NCBI GenBank assembly: GCA_905207905.1
Contig: CAJLNC010000002.1
Span: 1-64,000, forward strand
Length of the DNA stretch: 64,000 bases
Direction: 5' to 3'
DNA from: an uncultured Lachnospiraceae bacterium
GTDB lineage: Bacteria > Bacillota_A > Clostridia > Lachnospirales > Lachnospiraceae
Shown here: in pieces, positions 34,680 to 42,240 of the stretch
How the letters are laid out: the number at the start of each line of letters is the position of its first letter
How positions within the stretch are numbered: the first letter of the stretch is position 1
Position numbers and translations under genes: made by a program
Notes under the pieces: model-generated
Databases searched by the model: none
What the model saw: the letters and a program-made list of their open reading frames with translations, nothing else
What the model was told of the DNA's origin: nothing

Positions 34680-34708
34680 ATTATACTATATTTTTAAGGA
34701 GCTGTCAT
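34680..34708 (-). promoter_or_regulatory. Predicted sigma-A promoter of the TraX-like gene
   Basis: On the minus strand: -35 ATGACA (34708-34703), 17-base spacer, perfect -10 TATAAT (34685-34680), about 45 bases before the start codon. Confidence 0.75.
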
Positions 34709-34840
34709 TTAAAAAATGAGAAGCAGAAGGATTCTGATTTTTGCTGCCGCTGTTTTATGAGCTTGGAATATCCCACCCGTTTTTGGAAACTTTTTTGGAA
34801 GATAGGGGAAGGGAAACACTTTTGCGAATATAGAAGAAAG

Positions 34841-34895
34841 AAGAAAACCGCTGTCCGGCAGGGGGATTATTCCCCGGCCGGACAGCGGTTTTCTT
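34841..34895 (-). terminator. Intrinsic terminator of htpG
   Basis: Perfect 19-bp stem (34841-34859 with 34877-34895) containing ACCGCTGTCCGGC; on the minus strand it runs into a T-rich tail. The rest of 34636-35029 shows no gene. Confidence 0.85.
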
Positions 34896-35029
34896 CCGTC
34901 ATGTCTGTGGTATATCCGTATTATGATGGGATTATTTCTGGGCTTTATGAATTTGCCCGCTGCAGATATTCCTGTCTGCAAAGCTCCTGATTTAGGAACG
35001 AATCATCCTGGTTCTTGCCTGTCTGGCGG

Positions 35030-37162
35030 CTATTTGGTCAGCAGCATCATGATCTCGTTGCTGCGGGCAATGAATTTGGTCATCTCATCGGGAGATAAGG
35101 GCTTGTGAGCCAGCATGGCCAGATCGTAAAGCTGGCGGCACATCATGGGAACGTGTTCCCCATCTTTATTCTGGAGAATGTACTGTACCAACTGGTTGTT
35201 AGCATTGAGAACCAGGGTTTCGGAAGAGCCGAACATGGAGGGATCCATGCCGTACATATTGTACATTTTCATCATATCCTGCATTCTGCGGCTTTCTTCA
35301 GAGAGGATCATCATGGAGGAAATGCCTGCATTTTTCAGTTTTTCTACCTTTACTTCCAGCTTTTCTTTCTCCAGATTCTTGCGGAACAGCTCTGTGAGGG
35401 TTTCAGCAGTTTCTTTTAACTCTTCTTCGCTGGTTTCCTCTTTGAAGGTGTCGGTTACATCTGCGTCAATGCGTTCAAATTTTATTTCTTCATTGGTGCG
35501 CTCTACATGAGTGATAAAGGCAGTATCGATGTTGTGTTTTAAGATCACTGCGTTTAAGCCTGCGTCCTTGAACATATTGATATACTGGCTCTGCTGAATT
35601 TCATCGGTGACATAGTGGATAGTTGTCTTGGGCTTTTCCTTTTCTTCCTCAGAAACTTCAGCGGAATCCTCTTTGGAAGCTTCCGTCTTAGCGGAGGTTT
35701 CGTTGCTGTCCTGGGCGGAAACAGTTTCTGCAGGATCTTCTGTGAAGTCTACCGTCTCATCCACACCCTCGGCCTGATCTTTCTTCTGCTCCAGCAGCTC
35801 CTTCAGAGTGAGATAGCTGTTGTTAATATCCTTATAAAGGATATAATCCATCATCTTGTCGCTGAATTTGGTATCCTTGATACAGCCGAATTTGATAAAG
35901 GGATTGATGTCATCCCAGTATTTTTCATAATTTTCCCGGTCTGTCTTGCACATGCCGGAGAGCTTGTCAGCCACCTTTTTCGTAATATAGTCAGAAATCT
36001 TTTTCACAAAGCCGTCATTCTGCAGAGCGCTTCTGGAAACGTTCAGAGGAAGATCCGGGCAGTCGATGACACCCTTTAACAACATCAAAAATTCAGGGAT
36101 CACCTCTTTGATGTTATCTGCAATGAATACCTGGTTATTGTACAGCTTAATGGTGCCCTCAATGGAATCGTACTCCGTATTGATCTTGGGGAAGTACAGG
36201 ATGCCCTTGAGGTTAAAGGGATAGTCCATGTTCAGGTGGATCCAGAACAGAGGCTCTTTGTAATCCATAAATACTTTGCGGTAGAAATCTTTGTATTCCT
36301 CCTCTGTACATTCGTTGGGATGCTTGGTCCACAGAGGATGGATATCATTTACCGGAACCGGGCGTTTGTTGATCTTTACCCGCTCTCTGGCAGGAGAGAT
36401 CTCCACTACTTCTTTGTTTCCGTTTTCATCTTCCTTTTCTTCTGTTTTGGCATCTTCATGGATGTGCTCAACCACCACGTCATCCTCTTTTAATTCGGAT
36501 TCGTCAATGGTCTCATATTCCTGAGGGGCATTGGCTTTGGAGAGATAAATCTCCACAGGCATGAAGGAACAGTATTTCTCCAGAACTTCCCGCATCCGAT
36601 ATTCATTGGCAAACTCCAGACGCTCTTCATTCAGATGGAGGGTGATCTCGGTTCCTACAGTGGTCTTTGTGCCGTCTTCAATGGTGTACTCAGAGCCGCC
36701 GTCGCTTTCCCAGTGGACTGCCGCAGCATCCTTCTGATAGGAGAGCGTATCAATCTCAACGGAGTCAGCCACCATGAAGACAGAGTAAAAGCCCAGACCA
36801 AAGTGGCCGATGATCTCGTCTTTGTTGGTTTTATCCTTATATTTCTCCAGGAAAGCGGTAGCGCCGGAAAATGCGATCTGGGTAATATATTCTTCCACCT
36901 CGTCAGCAGTCATACCAAGACCGGTATCAATAAATTTCAGAGTTTTATCCTCGGGATTGACAATTACCTGGATAGAATCCTTGTGATCCTCCGGATAGGA
37001 ATATTCGCCCATGATCTCCAGCTTATGCAGTTTGGTGATAGCATCGCAGCCGTTGGAAACTACCTCACGGGCGAAAATATCGTGGTCAGAATAAAGCCAT
37101 TTCTTTATAATAGGAAAAATATTTTCACTGTTAATAGAAAGGCTGCCAGTTCTCTTGCTCAT
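35030..37162 (-). CDS. htpG: Molecular chaperone HtpG (Hsp90)
   Basis: 710 residues from the ATG at 37162 (AAGGAG upstream). GHKL ATPase N-terminal domain: REVVSNGCDAITKL (catalytic Glu, Asn), FIDTGLGMT, GHFGLGFYSVFMVAD. The middle domain holds the ATP-contact arginine in NVSRSALQND. An acidic, Ser/Glu-rich stretch around residues 470-520 and a charged loop near 225-260 make it longer than E. coli HtpG (about 624). It assists protein folding under stress. A CIRCE element lies upstream, indicating HrcA control. Confidence 0.97.
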   Translation of the reverse strand: MSKRTGSLSINSENIFPIIKKWLYSDHDIFAREVVSNGCDAITKLHKLEIMGEYSYPEDHKDSIQVIVNPEDKTLKFIDTGLGMTADEVEEYITQIAFSGATAFLEKYKDKTNKDEIIGHFGLGFYSVFMVADSVEIDTLSYQKDAAAVHWESDGGSEYTIEDGTKTTVGTEITLHLNEERLEFANEYRMREVLEKYCSFMPVEIYLSKANAPQEYETIDESELKEDDVVVEHIHEDAKTEEKEDENGNKEVVEISPARERVKINKRPVPVNDIHPLWTKHPNECTEEEYKDFYRKVFMDYKEPLFWIHLNMDYPFNLKGILYFPKINTEYDSIEGTIKLYNNQVFIADNIKEVIPEFLMLLKGVIDCPDLPLNVSRSALQNDGFVKKISDYITKKVADKLSGMCKTDRENYEKYWDDINPFIKFGCIKDTKFSDKMMDYILYKDINNSYLTLKELLEQKKDQAEGVDETVDFTEDPAETVSAQDSNETSAKTEASKEDSAEVSEEEKEKPKTTIHYVTDEIQQSQYINMFKDAGLNAVILKHNIDTAFITHVERTNEEIKFERIDADVTDTFKEETSEEELKETAETLTELFRKNLEKEKLEVKVEKLKNAGISSMMILSEESRRMQDMMKMYNMYGMDPSMFGSSETLVLNANNQLVQYILQNKDGEHVPMMCRQLYDLAMLAHKPLSPDEMTKFIARSNEIMMLLTK

Positions 37163-37244
37163 ATACAACACTCCTTATAATAAATATAGTAATTATTTGG
37201 TACAAAGTAATGAAAAATCGGGAAAATTCCGTGTTCTGAACCCT

Positions 37245-37273
37245 ATTGTAATCCCGGCATATCGAAATGTCAA
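37245..37273 (-). promoter_or_regulatory. Predicted sigma-A promoter of htpG
   Basis: Minus strand: perfect -35 TTGACA (37273-37268), 17-base spacer, -10 TACAAT (37250-37245). The CIRCE element begins 7 bases upstream of the -35 box. Confidence 0.85.
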
Positions 37274-37280
37274 GAAAAAA

Positions 37281-37307
37281 TTAGCACTCAACAAAAAAGA
37301 GTGCTAA
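37281..37307 (-). promoter_or_regulatory. CIRCE operator (HrcA binding site)
   Basis: Perfect match to the CIRCE consensus: TTAGCACTC, nine bases, GAGTGCTAA. HrcA represses heat-shock genes through this element. Here it stands upstream of the htpG promoter, about 120 bases before the start codon; the other neighbour to the right reads away from it. The remainder of 37163-37468 shows no gene. Confidence 0.95.
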
Positions 37308-37468
37308 CAAAAAGGGGGATATAGGATTAGGAATGGATAGCATCCGTGTACAAGGCGGCAGGACAAGGAAAAATTCGGCTAATCTTAGGGCTTAAAGCGC
37401 GCTGCTTTTTGTACACGGCTGCTAGCTGCATGATCATTATATAGATCAGGGCTTTTGACACCCTAATC

Positions 37469-37969
37469 TTATATAGAAAGAAAAGGGATTTGCCGCTGGC
37501 GGAAAAATTTTTCCACCATGGTATCCCAGGCAAAATCCAGGGACTTATCCAGGGTGAAGATGTGCAGGGAGGTTCCGGTGGTGCCAAATACCTCCTTTCC
37601 ATTATAATGGATGTTCAGAAACAGACCTGCCACATCATTGACGGCAAGTTGGATCCCGGACTGTTCCAGCAGCTTTTCTGTATTATAGTCAGCCAGGCGG
37701 AAAACCAGTTTGAAATTCAGCGGGGTATGTCTGCCTTTGACCAGTTCATAGAAAAAAGGGCGGATCAGCCGCCAGGTAAGAACGGAACCGGCGGGAAGAG
37801 CAGTTTGATCCTGGGAAAGGCCAAAATAATCTTTGTGAAAACTGCCGTCAATATGGAAGGTGGTAAAGGTGGTGATGGAGGCTTCTGAAAGAAGAAACGC
37901 GTCAAAGCATTCGGTAGTCAAAAGCCGGGACATAAAATCTTTCACATCTGGAAACTGTAATGAGTGCAA
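37469..37969 (-). CDS. DUF5721-like conserved protein
   Basis: 166 residues, soluble, with no signal peptide. I associate it with DUF5721, a family of Lachnospiraceae proteins (from memory). Seen: N-terminal LQFPDVKDFMSRLL, a central LTWRLIRPFFYELVKGRHTPL and a C-terminal FTLDKSLDFAWDTMVEKFFR. The family position resembles that of a small regulatory or housekeeping protein; no function is known. Ribosome site GGAGGTC precedes the ATG at a short distance. Confidence 0.75.
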   Translation of the reverse strand: MHSLQFPDVKDFMSRLLTTECFDAFLLSEASITTFTTFHIDGSFHKDYFGLSQDQTALPAGSVLTWRLIRPFFYELVKGRHTPLNFKLVFRLADYNTEKLLEQSGIQLAVNDVAGLFLNIHYNGKEVFGTTGTSLHIFTLDKSLDFAWDTMVEKFFRQRQIPFLSI

Positions 37970-38111
37970 GGGAGACCTCCGATCCTGCTGGCATCGAAAA
38001 AACTTCTGTGACAGCCCTGTATAGAAAACATCATGAACGCTTTTCTATGGGGATGCAGCAGTAATAGTATCATAAAATAGTTAAAAAATATTATAATCTT
38101 GTTTTTCCCTC

Positions 38112-38140
38112 TTTTCAAGAAGAAATAGATGTGCTATCAT
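38112..38140 (+). promoter_or_regulatory. Predicted promoter of degV
   Basis: Extended -10: TG-C-TATCAT (-10 at 38135-38140), with a weak -35 TTTTCA (38112-38117) at 17-base spacing. Confidence 0.6.
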
Positions 38141-38196
38141 AATGTAGTATTTATTACTACGTTATGAAATCTGAATATTAAATCCTGGAGGTTATT

Positions 38197-39036
38197 ATGA
38201 AATACAGAGTTGTGGTGGATAGTTGCGGTGAACTGACGGAGGAGATGAAGCGGGATGAACATTTTGTTTCTGCTCCTCTGACTATGCAGTTGGATGAATA
38301 TGATTTTGTGGATGACGAGAGTTTTGATCAGGCAGACTTTCTGCGAAAGACTGCGGCCAGCCCAAACTGTCCGAAATCTGCTTGTCCCTCGCCGGAGTTT
38401 TATCAGAAGGCATACGACTGTGGTGCAGAGCATATCTATGCAGTTACGCTATCCGCAGAACTCAGTGGGTCCTATAACAGCGCTGAGCTGGGAAAAAATC
38501 TGTTTCTGGAGGAGCACCCAGAAGCGAAGATCCATGTGTTTAATTCCCGCTCCGCTTCTGTGGGAGAGACCCTGATTGCCCTGAAGATTCGGGAGTGTGA
38601 GGAAGCAGGCATGAGCTTCGAAACTGTGGTAGAAACGGTTGAGCGCTTTATTGCAGGAGAGAATACCTGGTTTGTGTTGGAAACATTGGAGACGCTGCGA
38701 AAGAACGGCCGGTTGAGCAACGTGAAGGCTATGGTGGCCAATGTGCTGAAGATCAAACCGGTGATGGTATCCACTCCGGAAGGAAATATTGCCCAGCTGG
38801 ATCAGGCCAGAGGAATTAACAAAGCGCTTATCAAGATGGTAAACTATATTGCAGAGACTGCGGAAGATCCGGAAAACCGCATTCTGGCTATCGCTCACTG
38901 CAACTGTAGGGAGCGGGCCATGATGGTGAGAGATGCGCTGCTGGAAAAGATGAAAGTGAAAGATGTGTTTGTACTGGATACTGCAGGAATCAGTACGATG
39001 TATGCCAATGACGGAGGCGTCATTGTGGCGATCTAA
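38197..39036 (+). CDS. DegV family fatty-acid-binding protein
   Basis: 279 residues with the DegV fold: YRVVVDSCGEL at the N-terminus, KSACPSPEFY, TLSAELSGSYNSA (the SxxLSGTYNSA motif contacting the lipid carboxylate), FNSRSASVGE, and KPVMVS followed by the RGINKAL helix. It binds a fatty acid, likely presenting it to a FakA-type kinase for phospholipid synthesis; no fakA is visible nearby. Strong CTGGAGG site. Confidence 0.94.
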   Translation: MKYRVVVDSCGELTEEMKRDEHFVSAPLTMQLDEYDFVDDESFDQADFLRKTAASPNCPKSACPSPEFYQKAYDCGAEHIYAVTLSAELSGSYNSAELGKNLFLEEHPEAKIHVFNSRSASVGETLIALKIRECEEAGMSFETVVETVERFIAGENTWFVLETLETLRKNGRLSNVKAMVANVLKIKPVMVSTPEGNIAQLDQARGINKALIKMVNYIAETAEDPENRILAIAHCNCRERAMMVRDALLEKMKVKDVFVLDTAGISTMYANDGGVIVAI

Positions 39037-39363
39037 GTTACGGTGCTGCTTTTCAAAGCTGTTGTTTGAGAAAAAAATTCCCTGTACATTTCCCACAGTT
39101 CCCTTCTGTAAATAATGGATAAACTTGTGAAAGGTGTCGGAAAATGACGAAAATTGGCGGTTTTCACCGAGAATTTTGGATGCTTTTCCGATGAGAAGTG
39201 TGGAAGTTGGCGAATATAACCAATAAAATCTTAAGATTTTCAATGAAAAGCGAAAAATATTCTATGTTTTATTTTGACAAGATTGTGTAGAATGTCAATA
39301 TCAAGAGACGGAACGGACGAGAGTCCGAAGAAAAAGTCCGTACAGAAGGGAGAAAATGATACT
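39037..39363. promoter_or_regulatory. Control region of the galactose transport operon
   Basis: 327 bases without a gene. It contains a perfect 16-base palindrome (AAAATCTTAAGATTTT, 39225-39240), a TTGACA hexamer (39274-39279) and, in the leader, a small hairpin CGGAC-GAGA-GTCCG. The exact promoter is uncertain because no good -10 box follows at the ideal distance. Confidence 0.55.
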
Positions 39364-40599
39364 ATGATGAAACGCGCATTAGCACTGACAATGGCAGCTG
39401 TTATGGGTCTTTCTATGACTGCATTTGCTGAAGGAGAGGTAGCCAACAAGGATAAGCCACTGGTATGGTACAACCGTCAGCCTTCCAACAGCTCCACTGG
39501 AGAATTGGATATGGCAGCTTTGAACTTCAATGAAAATACTTACTATGTAGGTTTTGATGCAAACCAGGGTGCAGAACTGCAGGGTGTTATGGTTCTGGAT
39601 TACATCAAAGCACATATCAGCGAGATCGACCGCAACGGCGACGGAACCATCGGTTATGTTCTGGCAATCGGAGATATCGGACATAACGATTCCATCGCAC
39701 GTACAAGAGGCGTTCGTAAAGCTCTTGGAACCGGCGTTGACAAAGATGGCAACATCAACAGTGATCCGGTAGGAACCAACACCGATGGATCTGCTACTGC
39801 AGTGCAGGATGGTTCTCTGGAAGTTGACGGAACTACTTATGTAGTGCGTGAGCTGGCTTCTCAGGAGATGAAGAACTCCGCAGGTGCTACCTGGGATGCA
39901 GCTACTGCTGGTAACGCAATCGGAACCTGGTCTTCCTCTTTCGGCGATCAGATTGATGTAGTAGTTTCCAATAATGATGGTATGGGAATGTCCATGTTCA
40001 ACGCATGGTCCAAAGACAACAAGGTTCCCACCTTCGGTTACGATGCAAACAGTGACGCAGTAGCAGCAATCGCAGAGGGCTACGGCGGAACCATCAGCCA
40101 GCATGCAGACGTTCAGGCTTACCTGACTCTTCGTGTTCTGCGTAACGCTCTGGACGGCGTAGATATCGATACTGGTATTGGTACTGCAGATGACGCTGGC
40201 AACGTTCTTAGCGAAGACGTATATGTATACAACGAAGAGCAGCGTTCCTACTACGCATTGAACGTAGCTGTTACCGCTGACAACTATCAGGATTTCACAG
40301 ACTCCACCAAGGTTTACGAGCCTGTATCCAACCAGCTTGATGAGGCAGCTCATCCCGCTAAGAAGGTATGGCTGAACATCTACAACGCAGCAGATAACTT
40401 CCTGAGCGCTACTTATCAGCCGCTGCTTCAGAACTACGATGACCTGCTGAACCTGGACGTTGAGTACATCGGCGGTGACGGACAGACTGAGTCCAACATC
40501 ACTAACCGTCTGGGCAACCCCAGCCAGTATGATGCATTCGCAATCAACATGGTTAAGACCGACAACGCAGCTTCCTATACATCTCTGCTTAGTCAGTAA
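39364..40599 (+). CDS. Circularly permuted galactose-binding protein (MglB-like)
   Basis: 411 residues with a signal-peptidase-I type leader (cleavage near Ala22, MTAFA) and no lipobox cysteine. The mature protein starts with LVWYNRQP, which matches the middle of canonical MglB. Residues 333-410 (KVWLNIYNAADNFL onwards) match the canonical N-terminus. Sugar contacts known from E. coli MglB are present in permuted order: Asn37, His107, Asp109, Arg113, Trp189, Asn203/204, Asp227, then Tyr340, Asp344 and Phe346; Gln246 replaces one Asn. A calcium-loop DRNGDGTIG lies at 89-97. It binds an aldohexose for the adjacent transporter. Codon use suggests high expression. Confidence 0.93.
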   Translation: MMKRALALTMAAVMGLSMTAFAEGEVANKDKPLVWYNRQPSNSSTGELDMAALNFNENTYYVGFDANQGAELQGVMVLDYIKAHISEIDRNGDGTIGYVLAIGDIGHNDSIARTRGVRKALGTGVDKDGNINSDPVGTNTDGSATAVQDGSLEVDGTTYVVRELASQEMKNSAGATWDAATAGNAIGTWSSSFGDQIDVVVSNNDGMGMSMFNAWSKDNKVPTFGYDANSDAVAAIAEGYGGTISQHADVQAYLTLRVLRNALDGVDIDTGIGTADDAGNVLSEDVYVYNEEQRSYYALNVAVTADNYQDFTDSTKVYEPVSNQLDEAAHPAKKVWLNIYNAADNFLSATYQPLLQNYDDLLNLDVEYIGGDGQTESNITNRLGNPSQYDAFAINMVKTDNAASYTSLLSQ

Positions 40600-40629
40600 T
40601 TATTACAGAAACAATAAAGAGGTACAGAT

Positions 40630-40657
40630 TATTAGGGAGAAGAAATTCTCCCTAATA
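40630..40657 (+). terminator. Intercistronic stem-loop between binding protein and ATPase genes
   Basis: Perfect 12-bp stem closed by a GAAA tetraloop, then AGTTTGTT. Typical of a partial terminator or mRNA-protecting hairpin that raises binding-protein yield over the membrane components. Confidence 0.8.
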
Positions 40658-40713
40658 GTTTGTTAAGGGAATCTAGAGAAAATTATAAATCTACTGATAC
40701 AGGAGTAAAAATA

Positions 40714-42222
40714 ATGGCAGATAAGAAAAGTGAAAATATCTTATCAATACGCGGAATGTGTAAATCCTTCGGCAGAAACCGGGTTCTGGATCACATCAAT
40801 CTGAATGTGAAACGGGGAACGGTTATGGGACTGATGGGTGAGAACGGAGCTGGAAAGTCAACCATGATGAAATGTCTTTTCGGTACGTACCAGAAAGACG
40901 AGGGAACCATCATCCTGGATGGAAAAGAAGTAAGTTTTTCAGGCCCCAAGGATGCGCTGGAGAACGGCATCGCCATGGTACACCAGGAGCTGAATCAGTG
41001 TCTTGAACGGAATGTAATGGATAATCTGTTTTTGGGCCGTTACCCGTTAAATTCCATGGGCGTAGTTGATGAGGGAAGAATGAAAAAAGAGGCGTCTGAG
41101 CTGTTCCGTAAGCTGGGTATGACCGTAAATCTGACACAGCCTATGCGGAATATGTCGGTATCTCAGCGTCAGATGTGCGAGATTGCAAAGGCAATTTCCT
41201 ATAATGCAAAAGTGATTGTTCTGGACGAGCCCACTTCCTCCCTGACGGTACAGGAGGTTGATAAGCTCTTTGAGATGATGAGAATGCTGAAGGAGCAGGG
41301 AATTGCTCTCATCTACATTTCTCATAAGATGGATGAGATTTTTGAGATCTGCGATGAGATCTCCGTACTTCGTGACGGAAACCTGGTTATGACGAAGAGT
41401 TCCAAAGAGACGGACATGAATGAGCTGATTGCAGCCATGGTTGGACGTTCTCTGGAAAATCGGTTCCCACCGGTAGACAATACTCCGGGAGATGTGATTT
41501 TGTCCGTTCAGCATCTGTCCACCAAATTCGAGCCTCATTTGCAGGATATCACCTTTGATGTAAAAGAAGGAGAGATCTTCGGACTGTACGGCTTGGTAGG
41601 CGCCGGACGTACAGAGCTTTTGGAGACCATCTTCGGTGTTCGTACCAGAGCGGCAGGCCGGGTATATTATAATGGACGTCTGATGAACTTTGACAGTGCA
41701 AGAGACGCTATGGAGCATGGGTTTGCCATGATCACAGAAGAGCGTAAGGCGAATGGACTGTTTTTAAAGGGGGATCTGACCTTTAATACCACCATTGCCA
41801 ATCTGAGTCAGTATATGTCCGGAGTAGCGCTGTCTGATACTAAGATGACAAAGGCAACTGCCAGTGAGATCAAGATCATGCATACGAAATGTATGGGACC
41901 GGAAGATATGATTACAAGCCTTTCCGGCGGTAATCAGCAGAAAGTCATCTTTGGTAAATGGCTGGAGCGCAGTCCCAATGTGTTTATGATGGACGAGCCT
42001 ACCCGAGGCATTGATGTTGGTGCAAAGTATGAGATTTACGAGCTGATCATCCAGATGGCGAAACAGGGAAAGACCATCATTGTGGTTTCCTCTGAGATGC
42101 CGGAGATCCTGGGAATTACCAACCGGATCGGCGTTATGTCCAACGGACATCTTTCCGGTATTGTAAATACCAAGGAGACAAATCAGGAAGAACTTTTAAG
42201 ACTCAGCGCAAAATACCTATAA
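40714..42222 (+). CDS. mglA: Galactose/methyl-galactoside ABC transporter ATP-binding protein
   Basis: 502 residues from the ATG at 40714 (CAGGAG upstream). Two NBDs: Walker A GENGAGKST (42-50) with signature MSVSQRQM and Walker B VIVLDEPTSSL; the second has a degenerate P-loop GLVGAGRTE, signature LSGGNQQK and Walker B MMDEPTRGIDVGAK. This is the MglA/RbsA arrangement. It powers sugar import with the next gene's permease. The specificity comes from the permuted binding protein upstream. Confidence 0.95.
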   Translation: MADKKSENILSIRGMCKSFGRNRVLDHINLNVKRGTVMGLMGENGAGKSTMMKCLFGTYQKDEGTIILDGKEVSFSGPKDALENGIAMVHQELNQCLERNVMDNLFLGRYPLNSMGVVDEGRMKKEASELFRKLGMTVNLTQPMRNMSVSQRQMCEIAKAISYNAKVIVLDEPTSSLTVQEVDKLFEMMRMLKEQGIALIYISHKMDEIFEICDEISVLRDGNLVMTKSSKETDMNELIAAMVGRSLENRFPPVDNTPGDVILSVQHLSTKFEPHLQDITFDVKEGEIFGLYGLVGAGRTELLETIFGVRTRAAGRVYYNGRLMNFDSARDAMEHGFAMITEERKANGLFLKGDLTFNTTIANLSQYMSGVALSDTKMTKATASEIKIMHTKCMGPEDMITSLSGGNQQKVIFGKWLERSPNVFMMDEPTRGIDVGAKYEIYELIIQMAKQGKTIIVVSSEMPEILGITNRIGVMSNGHLSGIVNTKETNQEELLRLSAKYL

Positions 42223-42240
42223 TGAGGGAGAAAGATTATT

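Noticed and set aside
37490..37888. Plus-strand frame opposite the DUF5721-like gene
   Set aside because: No ribosome site; the minus-strand gene has a good start and family resemblance.
39379..40353. 324-codon frame antisense to the permuted binding protein
   Set aside because: A shadow of a gene with strong codon bias; its product is low-complexity and resembles nothing.
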